Source of the DNA: Adiantum capillus-veneris
Lineage: Eukaryota > Streptophyta > Polypodiopsida > Polypodiales > Pteridaceae
NCBI GenBank assembly: GCA_014529385.2
Contig: CM043948.1
Location: 80,156,760 to 80,218,759 of the forward strand
Direction: 5' to 3'
DNA: 62,000 bases
The stretch's first letter is position 1. The number at the start of each line of letters is the position of its first letter. Under the pieces are notes generated by a model, which had not been told where the DNA came from, made no database searches, and worked only from the letters and a program-made list of their open reading frames with translations. Shown here in pieces: positions 54,051 to 62,000 of the stretch. The translations under genes and the position numbers were made by a program.

Positions 54051-55555
54051 TTTCTTGAAATGTTGGTCTTTTTGTGCAAAGAATGCTTTGTGCTAGTGCC
54101 CTAAGCCCTGCTAACTAGTTTTCAACTTAAAAAGTCATCAGTTTAGCTAAAAAGCCCCCTTATAGGCATTTCAGTCTCCGAAGTCGTCTTTTTGCCTTGG
54201 AGTTGAATTTCTTCAACTTTTCTTCTCGAGAGTTGCATTTCCAACTCATTGGATATGTTGTGAAGCCACCTATTTGGTTGAACTTGACTTTGGCTCCCCG
54301 TTCTCCATCTTTCTCCATTTGGTTGCCCGAAAGCGTCTTTTTCACCATCGGTAAGTGAATCAGCTTTCTTTTGGGTTTTGCTTGCAAACATAAGTCATCC
54401 ATGTATATTTGAAGCTGCTTGTGAAGTTTCATGTCATTTGGTCGTCAATTTTAGCCGTTATGCCAAAATGACGCTTTGTGTGTCCGCCGCCGAATCGGTT
54501 GTTCCGACCTACTTTTGGTGATCCAAACCCGGAGATACTCCATGGTTGCATTGCCCTTGATGTTGTTAAGCTTCCTGAGAAGTTTTGTGTCGTTCCGACA
54601 ACGTTTTTCTGTTTGCCTCTTGCAGGCTCTGTTGACCTAGGGTTTTTTCAGTCGTTCTTTCTCGAGCTTTGAGTGCTAGAAACTCATCTCCTATACTAGG
54701 GTAACCCACCTCTAAGTTCTTGCAAGGTTTGGTTAGGCAGTTGTGCCCCTACCTAGCGTTCCTCCCCATTCCCCGTCTGCTCTTGTTTCTTGGTTTTGGT
54801 GAGTTTTCGCGACAAAAGTTAACGATAAGCATCAAAAGCTTATGGCAACGAGTCTACCTCTCATGTATGGTGTCCTCTGAGCTCTCGTAGCAGTCGTAGA
54901 AGGCGGTAGAAGGTCGGATGCTCCTGTGTGCTCTTTGCTCTCTCCAAGAAGGTAATAGTGGAAATGAGCTTGATAGTGAAGTGAAAAATACTTAACTTCG
55001 GGCTTCCCGGATCACTTGTTACCAAATTTGACATGTGCTTCTATCTCGTCGTGAAATGCACTTTAGGATTTGAAATTTCTCAATTTGGACTCCGTTTGAC
55101 CTGTTTCTGAGAAATCTGTCCACTTTGCCAAAATTCTGTCATTTCGGGCTTTCCGCAACTTTTTCAGAATTGTACCCCATTTTTACCATGGGTTGCCCTT
55201 GTCATTAGGATCATCACCGTCTATTCTTTTCTTTTTTCCGATCTCATTTCACCTGCTTTTTTATTTTTCTTTTATTTTTGTTAAGAAAATCATAAAAAAT
55301 AAAGGAAAATAGCAAATTGAAGCCAAAAAATTCCAAACATACACGATAAATAGCTCGTAACCCTGTGTATATGAATATACACTTCTTTGTGATTTCTGGA
55401 CTTAGATTACCACTTTTTTCCACTTTTTAGCTCCAAAAACACTCTTATTTAGTGATATTTACACATCTAGAGACCCAAATTCATCATTTGATCTCTTCTT
55501 GTTGCAAAACAAGGTATATAAGGGCATAAATATTATCAATATCCGCAATCAAACA
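54051..55555. other. Gene-free spacer right of the palindrome array
   Basis: No supported gene. A 90-codon minus-strand open stretch (54432-54160) is not convincing. It contains the peptide YMDDLC, which comes from a 23-base exact match to the reverse transcriptase of copy A3 (see 54388-54410). The part from about 54800 to 55555 probably includes decayed LTR of copy A3; its limits are not visible. Confidence 0.45.
54388..54410. repeat. 23-base exact match to the A3 reverse transcriptase active site
   Basis: Identical on the same strand to 59423-59445, which encodes IYMDDLC on the minus strand. Flanking sequence on both sides does not match. Confidence 0.85.
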
Positions 55556-55727
55556 TAAAAAATTGCAAAATCATGTAAGACACTGCCCTTGTAATATAAT
55601 TTTTGTTTTTCTTTGTTTTTTCCGCTTGTAGCTGCTTTGAAGCTCCTGTATACCTCCCCCCCTCCTAGTCTGAGTCCTCCCGGACGACTATGAAGTGTCT
55701 GTGGGTGAAGCATTGTAGTTGTTTTGG
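55556..55727 (-). other. Copy A3 3' end: polypurine tract and LTR start
   Basis: On the minus strand, AGGAGGGGGGGAGG (about 55655-55668) follows the end of the polyprotein by 60 bp. Downstream comes a block with AAGGGCAGTG and ATGATTTTGC that matches copy A1 just after its own purine tract. Confidence 0.65.
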
Positions 55728-57629
55728 TCATAAGTTCCCAATGCAATTGTAGAGCGATGATACAACAGTCTTTCCAATAAAGCTGCTCTTTGTTTGATTG
55801 AAGGATTGGTGGTCGGGTTTTGGCACTTCGGTAGTAGAATCAGTAGATGGATTCTTCGTTACCTTGTTGTCTTTTTTCACAATCCAAATCTGCTTCCGCT
55901 TTGCTTGTGCTTGCCACAAACTCTTTGCGACCCAAACCTGCTTTGTTCTGTGTGTTGATTTCCTCGCCTTGAAATACCTAGGAGTTTCCGTTGATTGTAT
56001 TGAAGGGAGTTCCTGTTTACAAATCTTTGGGATCCAAATTTGCTTGCTATAGCTTTGTGCCGTCATGAACTTCTTTGGAATCCAGATCTGTTTCACTGTC
56101 CTTAATTGTCTGGAATCACTCTGTTGTCTGGTATTGAAGACTCTGTTTTCCACCTTTGTGTTCTCTGGCACAGCCTTTTTTGGTCTCCATACCAACTTTG
56201 ACTCCGTTTTTTTCCAAGGTTGAGCTGTTATATTATTGCTTGTCTTCCTTATCCACTGTTGAGAATTCCTCGTCGAAGAGTAATCCGGTTGTATAGAAAC
56301 TTTTGGTTGCCATTGCTTCTTCTTTTTCTCTGGTTGTTGTTTATCTTTGTCTTTGGATTCGTCCTTTGGAGTTGGCTCTTCTCCTTTGGTGAATTTAACT
56401 GATTGAATTTCACCTTCGTATTTAATAAGCACTGAATTAGAACTCCAGTCAATCATTGCATTATATTGCTTCTGCCATGGTTGTCCTAGCAATAATGGAT
56501 GTTGTGTAGCTTGGTCTTCAACCACGTAAAACATATTAGGATACACATATTGGTTAATCTGTATATGTAAAACTGTGCATCCGACAGTTGTGATTGAATT
56601 CTCAGAGTAACTCTTTAACTCTTGCTTGGCAGTTTGTAGTTTAGTGTCATTTGTCAATTGTCTATACAAACTGAGTGAAAGTAGGTTAGCTTGAGCTCCT
56701 GAATCCAATAGTGCTCTGGCTTTGATTTGGTTGGTTCCTACTTTGCATTCAATGATGGGTTCTTCTTTGTCATTATGAATTTCTGTTATACTGACTGCGT
56801 TTATTCGTATTGCTCCTTCATTGCGCTGTTTCTGACGCAGTAGTCTTCTTTTCTCCATTCTTTCCTTCGCCTCGGCTTGCGCTTCCTCCTCAATCTTTTT
56901 CTTTTTCTGGACACGCAGCTTTTCTCGATGTATTTTGAGAAGCATGTCTTGGGTTAGCGGCAAAAGATACTTTTTCACTCTGCATCCACTAATCCAATTG
57001 GGCATTTCTTCTCCGTCTAATGTAGCAAGCTTGATGGCTCCACTTGGTGATAGATCTTTAATCACCAGAGGTCCCATCCCTCGCTTTTTAAGCTTCTTAG
57101 CATGCTGTTTCAGAGTGTAAACTAGGACATAGTCCCCAACCTTAAACTCTTTAGTCCACACATGCTTATCAAAAAATTCCTTTTGTCGCCTTTTTTGAGC
57201 GTAGATGGAAGCTACTGCTTTTAGGCGAAGCTCATCTAGCTTTTCCAGGTCATCTATTCTATCAGAGAGCTCGTGCCCTGTCCACTCTAGATCCTTAGCC
57301 ACCCTTAAGGTTGAAATCAAGAATTCTATTGGCAAGATAGCATTTAGCCCAAAAACCATGCTATATGGGGTCGTTCCTATTGATGTTTTATATGCTACCC
57401 TATATGCCCATAATGTTGAATGCAACTTCTGGTCCCAGTCAGTTCTCGACTCAGATACAATCTTCGTAAGGACCGTGCATATGGTTTTGTTTGTTGCTTC
57501 AGCTTGTCCGTTTGCTTGTGGATGATACGGGGCTGATTTCCTATGGATTACCATGAATTCATCAAGAAGGATCTCTATCACTTCATTTATGAAATGTGTG
57601 CCTCGATCACTCACAATTTCTATTGGCAA
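55728..57629 (-). CDS. Copy A3, integrase C-half, second protease and Trp-repeat tail
   Basis: 633 codons. Integrase core remainder: EIVSDRGTHFINEV (second Asp) and HPQANGQAEATNKTICTVLT (Glu). Then the integrase C-terminal region: RRQKEFFDKHVW, VLVYTLKQHAKKL, KLATLDGEEMPNWISG. A Lys/Glu/Arg-rich helix follows (about residues 225-275). Next comes a second retropepsin-like domain (about 275-420): CKVGTNQIKARALLDSGAQA (DSGA at 56694-56705), NQYVYPNMFYVVED and HPLLLGQPWQKQYNAMIDW. The end carries Trp repeats: QQWIRKTS, KLVWRPKKA, KQIWIPKKF, KQIWIPKIC, KQVWVAKSL, KQIWIVKKD. A protease C-terminal to integrase is outside the normal gypsy order. The piece is separated from the next by TGA at about 57630-57632. 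Confidence 0.85.
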   Translation of the reverse strand: MPIEIVSDRGTHFINEVIEILLDEFMVIHRKSAPYHPQANGQAEATNKTICTVLTKIVSESRTDWDQKLHSTLWAYRVAYKTSIGTTPYSMVFGLNAILPIEFLISTLRVAKDLEWTGHELSDRIDDLEKLDELRLKAVASIYAQKRRQKEFFDKHVWTKEFKVGDYVLVYTLKQHAKKLKKRGMGPLVIKDLSPSGAIKLATLDGEEMPNWISGCRVKKYLLPLTQDMLLKIHREKLRVQKKKKIEEEAQAEAKERMEKRRLLRQKQRNEGAIRINAVSITEIHNDKEEPIIECKVGTNQIKARALLDSGAQANLLSLSLYRQLTNDTKLQTAKQELKSYSENSITTVGCTVLHIQINQYVYPNMFYVVEDQATQHPLLLGQPWQKQYNAMIDWSSNSVLIKYEGEIQSVKFTKGEEPTPKDESKDKDKQQPEKKKKQWQPKVSIQPDYSSTRNSQQWIRKTSNNITAQPWKKTESKLVWRPKKAVPENTKVENRVFNTRQQSDSRQLRTVKQIWIPKKFMTAQSYSKQIWIPKICKQELPSIQSTETPRYFKARKSTHRTKQVWVAKSLWQAQAKRKQIWIVKKDNKVTKNPSTDSTTEVPKPDHQSFNQTKSSFIGKTVVSSLYNCIGNL

Positions 57630-57632
57630 TCC

Positions 57633-58268
57633 ATATCATACAAAGACGTATTCATATAGAAATTGTGCCGTGGTCCTGGCATCGGCTTTTTGAGTTGCCT
57701 TTGCTTCGACCCACTTTGTTAGATAGTCTGTAGCCACAATGATGTATTGTGCATGAGTCTTATATGCAGGAGGTGAAATGGGTCCGACATAATCAATCCC
57801 CCATTTTGCAAAAGCTCTTGCCCCCATCATTGGTCTAAGCGGCATATCATCTCTTTTAAGTGGTACTTTGGTCCGCTGACAGTCATCACACCGTTTAACG
57901 TATTCCTCGGCGTCCATATGTAATGTTGGCCACCATATTCCTGCGGCTAAGACAAGTTTTGCTGTCTTATCACCTGAGAAATGGCCTCCACCTACTCCTC
58001 CATGAGCTTGCTCCAGGATTATCACATACTCAGACTCTGATGCGCAAATCCTAAGCTGGTTGTCTTTACCTCTCTTATAGAGTTGATCTCCTATTAAAGC
58101 GTAATCTCTAGCTTCTGTCTCTACAGATTTCTGACGAGCTTTTGACGTTCCTTCTGGGAAAGTTCTATTTGTGAGATATTCAACAATATACTGACTCCAT
58201 TCTGGAGCGATCATTATCTGATATAATGTCGAATACTCTGCTGGCGGTTTGATGAACATACAATACAT
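57633..58268 (-). CDS. Copy A3, second H2C2 unit and integrase N-half
   Basis: 210 codons, in phase with the downstream piece except for a TGA where copy A1 has Arg (FVRYGLPIE). It begins with a linker (PPAEYSTLYQIMIAPEWSQY) and the second zinc-binding unit: DQLYKRGKDNQLRIC, LEQAHGGVGGGHFSGDK, GIWWPTLHMDAEEYVKRC and DDCQ (57877-58011 for the H2C2 core). Then the integrase core starts: KWGIDYVGPISPPAYKTHAQ and IIVATDYLTKWVEA. A one-base deletion at about 58250 puts it out of phase with the upstream reverse transcriptase piece; copy A1 is in phase at this point. Confidence 0.88.
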
Positions 58269-61126
58269 ACTGTGACATATTCATGTACGCTTTCTTTCAT
58301 TCCTGGCCAATAGACTCCCAATTGTAACAAATTCCTATATGTGTTCCTTCTTGAACAATGAAATGCACATTCCTGAACATGTGCTTCGCGCAGATATATA
58401 TTATATTCCTCAGGATTGATGCATAGTCGTAAAACATGATCATTTCCCAATTGATACAACCTTCCTGCAATCAATTGAAGATTCTTGGATTGCTGAATAG
58501 CAATATGTTTCAGGTTGTATTCTCTTCTATCGAACTCTCCTCCATAGGTTAATAGGTTAACGACATTTTGAGACCACTTAGGTATCATTTCTATGTTGAA
58601 CAAGTACGCGTCTGGCATGTCGTCATCTACTCCTATAGGGTCTTCTCCATTCGTCAATCGCGAAAGATGATCAGCTCTAAGATGTGTTTTTCCTTTCTTT
58701 ACTACTACCGTGAAGTCGAATTCCAGTAAGATAATGAACCATCTCACTATTCTCCCGGTATTGCATGGTTTATTCACTAGGTAGAGCAAGGCTTGGTGAT
58801 CCGTAAAAAACACAAACTTGTTGGCTAGAAGATAATGCCGAAATTTCTTCACAGCATAGATCATTCCTAATCCTTCTCGCTCTGTTGTGGTGTAATTCTT
58901 CTCTGCATTGTTGAGCTGTCGACTGGCGTAACAGATAGGAAAATCCATGTTTCCTTCTTCTGGCTGAGCCAGAATGCATCCTATTGCATATGCCGAAGCA
59001 TCTATATGCACATGGAATATCTTCTCCCAATCTGGTGATTTCAAGACTGGAGCAGTAATGAGTGCCTCTTTCAATTTCTTGAATGATTCCTCACACTCCT
59101 CTGTCCATTCAAAGTTCACTATTAGCCTGTAAAGTGGTTGGCCTATTATAGCGTACATGTAAATGAATCGTCTATAATATCCGCAATGTCCCATAAAGCT
59201 CTGTACTTGTTTCGCATTGGTTGGTCTAGGCATATCCACTATAACTTTTATCTTCTCTAAATCCGTGGATATTCCGTTTTGTGAGACAATATGTCCCAGA
59301 ATTCTGCCCTGTCGGACCATAAACACACATTTCTCAGGATTGAGACAAATGCGATATGTCCTACATTTCTCAAATACTTTTCTTAGGTGTTCTAGATGCT
59401 CATCTCTCAGTAGAGAATGTACACATAAGTCATCCATGTATATTTCTAGAAACAGCCTTAAGTATTCTTTGAAAGCATGCGTCATCAGCCTCTGGAAGGT
59501 TGCGGGAGCATTGGTTAGACCAAAAGGCATAACCCGATAAGCATAAATTCCCCACTCCGTTGCAAAAGCTGTTTTATGTTGATCTTCTGGTGCTATGGCT
59601 AGCTGGTTATATCCTGAAAAACCATCAAGAAAGGAGTATGCTGTTTTCCCTGATACACGCTCTAGAACATGATCAGTTATCGGCAGGGGATAATTGTCCC
59701 TGATTGTTGCAGCATTCACTTTCTTTAAGTTGACACACACTCGGAGTTTTCCGTTCTTCTTAGGTACTACCACAATCGGAGATACCCAATCGGTGTGTTC
59801 AATCTCGTATATGAATTCAGCTTCCATTAGCTTATCTATCTCTTCCTTGATTCGCTTAGCAAAAGTATCATTATATGTGTATGGTCTCTGTCTGCTAGGC
59901 TTTGCGTCTTGTTTCAGTGGGATTGAGTGTTGGCATATCGATGGGTCAACTCCCTTTAAGTCCTTATAAGACCATGCAAACACATCCCTATACTCTCTGA
60001 GAAGACTCAAAAGTCTCTCTTCCTCGCCTGGAGACAAATCTGTGGCTATGTACACCGGTCTAGGTGGCTCACCTGGAGCTGCTAAATCAACTTTTTTTGC
60101 ATCCTCCGGTCCGTCATAAGATTCGTTCTCCTTCCTCTCTCGAATAGGTGGGGTTAATATCACCTTCCTATCCTCTATTGTGAATTTCCTATAGTGAGAG
60201 GGAACATCCATGTTTTCCTTGATTTTGACGTTTTCGTCCTCTCCACTCTCAATTTCTGTCGTCCAAACTTCCTTCAGAGTTTTCTTGAGCTCTCTGTACT
60301 TGTTTCTACGTTCTAACTTGGACTCCGTGTATTCTCTGTTGCGCTTGTTCTTTTCTGATTTTTCTGTTTCAGTTTTCGTTCCATTCTTTTGAACTTGATT
60401 TCTTGAGCCTCTTTTGTCTTTTCGTAAGCTCTTTTGATCACTGCCTCTCATTCTTCCAGAAATCTTATCCTTAACACAATCTTCAGCCTTTACTAGCATT
60501 AGGAATTGATTTTTTCCTCTTATTCTAGGCATCGGATTGGTTCTAACCCCTTTTGTTTTTTTCTTTGCTCTATAGTGTTTCTGGCGTTGTTTAGTTTGGT
60601 TCGGAAAATCATAAAATCGGACATCCGTTATAGTTTCTTCGTTTCCGCTTGAATTGTCCGTTGACTCGTTGTCTGCTTCATTTCCCCACTCTGGATGATT
60701 GGGAATGTCGTGAAACACCTCTTCTTCATCTTCCTTTTCCAGTGTATCGTTCTTTTCAGTTTCTTTTTCGAGTACAGTTCTCAACATGAAATACGGAACC
60801 ACGTCGTACCCGTCCTTGTCGCAAAATTTCGTTGTGGGACCATCCGGAATTGCACAAACATCTAGGGTTGCTAGAATGTGTGTCCATTCTAATGGTTCAA
60901 ACGTGTCCTCTGGAAAGGGTTCTCCTACATAAGTTTCGTCTTCGATAGCCCTTTCTAAAACACATTCTTCTCGTTTCAGACTTCCACATTTCGAAGCTCC
61001 ACACATCCATAACTCCTTGGGTTTACCTAACCAAGCTGGAAATTTGGATCCCGCCAAAGTAGCTGAATCAAACTCCTCTACCGGTGTTCGGTTCACATCT
61101 TTGTAGCTATGGTCTTTCAGGTTCAC
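58214..61126 (-). CDS. pol: Copy A3, linker, reverse transcriptase, RNase H and first H2C2 unit
   Basis: 970 codons, the longest family A frame. Residues 1-130: linker shared with copy A2 (SYKDVNRTPVEEFDSATLAG, PAWLGKPKELWMCGASKCG). About 130-330: Lys/Glu-rich, low complexity. Reverse transcriptase about 400-620: EIDKLMEAEFIYEIEHTDW, PKKNGKLRVCVNLKKVNAAT, AYRVMPFGLTNAPATFQRL, catalytic YMDD (59429-59440), GRILGHIVSQNGIS. RNase H about 700-800: FHVHIDASAYAIGCILAQP, NYTTTEREGLGMIYAVKKF, FFTDHQALLYLVNK. Then the first H2C2 unit (about 855-960): PKWSQNVVNLL, GNDHVLRLCINPEEYN, EAHVQECAFHCSRR, GVYWPGMKESVHEYVTVCIV then C. The copy starts abruptly at 61126, so gag and first protease are cut off. Confidence 0.92.
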   Translation of the reverse strand: MNLKDHSYKDVNRTPVEEFDSATLAGSKFPAWLGKPKELWMCGASKCGSLKREECVLERAIEDETYVGEPFPEDTFEPLEWTHILATLDVCAIPDGPTTKFCDKDGYDVVPYFMLRTVLEKETEKNDTLEKEDEEEVFHDIPNHPEWGNEADNESTDNSSGNEETITDVRFYDFPNQTKQRQKHYRAKKKTKGVRTNPMPRIRGKNQFLMLVKAEDCVKDKISGRMRGSDQKSLRKDKRGSRNQVQKNGTKTETEKSEKNKRNREYTESKLERRNKYRELKKTLKEVWTTEIESGEDENVKIKENMDVPSHYRKFTIEDRKVILTPPIRERKENESYDGPEDAKKVDLAAPGEPPRPVYIATDLSPGEEERLLSLLREYRDVFAWSYKDLKGVDPSICQHSIPLKQDAKPSRQRPYTYNDTFAKRIKEEIDKLMEAEFIYEIEHTDWVSPIVVVPKKNGKLRVCVNLKKVNAATIRDNYPLPITDHVLERVSGKTAYSFLDGFSGYNQLAIAPEDQHKTAFATEWGIYAYRVMPFGLTNAPATFQRLMTHAFKEYLRLFLEIYMDDLCVHSLLRDEHLEHLRKVFEKCRTYRICLNPEKCVFMVRQGRILGHIVSQNGISTDLEKIKVIVDMPRPTNAKQVQSFMGHCGYYRRFIYMYAIIGQPLYRLIVNFEWTEECEESFKKLKEALITAPVLKSPDWEKIFHVHIDASAYAIGCILAQPEEGNMDFPICYASRQLNNAEKNYTTTEREGLGMIYAVKKFRHYLLANKFVFFTDHQALLYLVNKPCNTGRIVRWFIILLEFDFTVVVKKGKTHLRADHLSRLTNGEDPIGVDDDMPDAYLFNIEMIPKWSQNVVNLLTYGGEFDRREYNLKHIAIQQSKNLQLIAGRLYQLGNDHVLRLCINPEEYNIYLREAHVQECAFHCSRRNTYRNLLQLGVYWPGMKESVHEYVTVCIVCSSNRQQSIRHYIR

Positions 61127-62000
61127 ACGTTGTCAGGAGTTTTTTGGAGCAAGGGATTGCGCATAAGTACATACCCATGCATGGTGCATCAAATAAAGTA
61201 TTGCCCATTTTCCAGAGCCAGGTGGTTACGTGGGGCCCACATGTGTACAGGTAGGACACCATGTACATAGTGCATCGATTTTCATCGTTACTAGTACCAT
61301 TGTGTTTTTTCTACAATAAGGAGGAGTTGGTAGCGCGTAAAACTTCTCGAGGAAGCTATCCGCGGGCCGACGACGTGAGGTCAGCAGGTGCGTCAGATGG
61401 CATCTAGTGGCGTCAGGAGGGCGAACGAGGTCAATATTTGCACGCAGATGAGGACGGACACAACGTGGGGGTTTGCTTGTGAGAATTATGCAGAAAGGTC
61501 ATCATGAGGACCTTTTTTTGGGGCCACTTCACGTGGTGGCGAGATGCATTATTGGAAAAAAGCTGAGTGCCAGGTGTGCGAATGATGCAAAAAGGTGACA
61601 ACTATGCACTGCGAGGTCAGTTTTTGGCCTGTTCGGGGTCCGTTTGAGGTCATCTAAAAGGCCAAGGGTGCCCAACTAATAAAGCTAAGTGTGGGAACTG
61701 AAAAAAGAGAGAGAAGACCAGAAAAAACGTGGAGAAGAGAGGAGGAACAGCCGCAGGGTGTTTTTTTGGGTTTTTGGAGCCTGTTTTGACCGTAAACTGC
61801 TCATCCGAGGTCGGATTTGAGCACTTTGACATTGTAGACTGGGGTTTTGGGCCGTTCCGGACGCGATGGCGCTGTCCATTTTGCCAAATTCCTCACTCTT
61901 TTCCTGTTGTTTTTCTGTGTAAGTTTCTCCTATGAGCTAAGTTTCTGCTCTAGTTTGTGATTGTATCTGGTATCTTTTACCCATATTGTGTGAGCTGTTT
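61127..62000. other. Gene-free sequence at the right edge
   Basis: Not related to family A as far as I can see. G-rich text with several short open stretches and no motifs; a T-rich/G-rich boundary at 61750-61780. The junction with copy A3 at 61126 has no visible target duplication. Confidence 0.5.

Noticed and set aside
54143-54432. Minus-strand frame with YMDDLC as a reverse transcriptase
   Set aside because: Only 23 bases match RT; no other RT motif is present on either side.

Overview
This window is a stretch of a large, repeat-rich land-plant genome. I see no intact host gene. Nearly everything recognisable is a retrotransposon or a remnant of one: Ty3/gypsy and Ty1/copia polyproteins, plant-style LTRs with TATA boxes, a Met-tRNA-type primer site, long CA/GA microsatellites and introns with GT...TTGCAG borders. 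The species cannot be fixed from the sequence. A fern, gymnosperm or other large-genome plant would fit.

Layout. 1-1.6 kb: unrecognised spliced gene-like remnant (minus). 1.9-3.2 kb: tail of a non-LTR (LINE-type) reverse transcriptase (minus). 4.45-19.5 kb: an old Ty3/gypsy copy (family A, copy A1, plus strand), split by two insertions: a 1.33-kb terminal-inverted-repeat element (5216-6542) and a 9.1-kb Tat-like gypsy element (7820-16958, two LTRs, GCACC duplication). 20.4-23.8 kb: a rearranged copia-derived element with three LTRs, the middle one inverted. 23.8-33.5 kb: a decayed copy of family D (plus strand), interrupted by a 2.65-kb solo LTR related to the Tat-like element. 35.1-37.7 kb: degraded chromovirus-like gypsy. 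37.7-39.2 kb: D-family LTR and 3' end carrying a DEAD-box RNA helicase fragment. 40.4-42.5 kb: deleted family A copy A2 (minus). 43.4-48.7 kb: better preserved D copy (minus). Its upstream region holds a 24-bp perfect palindrome repeated at about 284-bp intervals, and a young copia element (48718-53909) is inserted in that region. 55.6-61.1 kb: best family A copy, A3 (minus).

Three things look most unusual. (1) Family A has an extended pol: two tandem integrase zinc-binding (H2C2) units, then the integrase core, then a second retropepsin-like domain and a tail of W-(I/V)-P-K repeats. Parts of this recur in all three copies. (2) Family D is an LTR element with no pol; both copies encode the same roughly 1,090-residue protein with a central coiled coil, and a related 3' end has captured a host helicase fragment. 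(3) The palindrome array upstream of D is perfectly conserved while its surroundings have diverged.

The nesting gives relative ages. A1 is older than the Tat-like element and the inverted-repeat element inside it. The plus-strand D copy is older than the solo LTR inside it. The copia element is the youngest datable insertion: its two 282-bp LTRs are identical by eye, yet its single long reading frame carries one internal stop codon.
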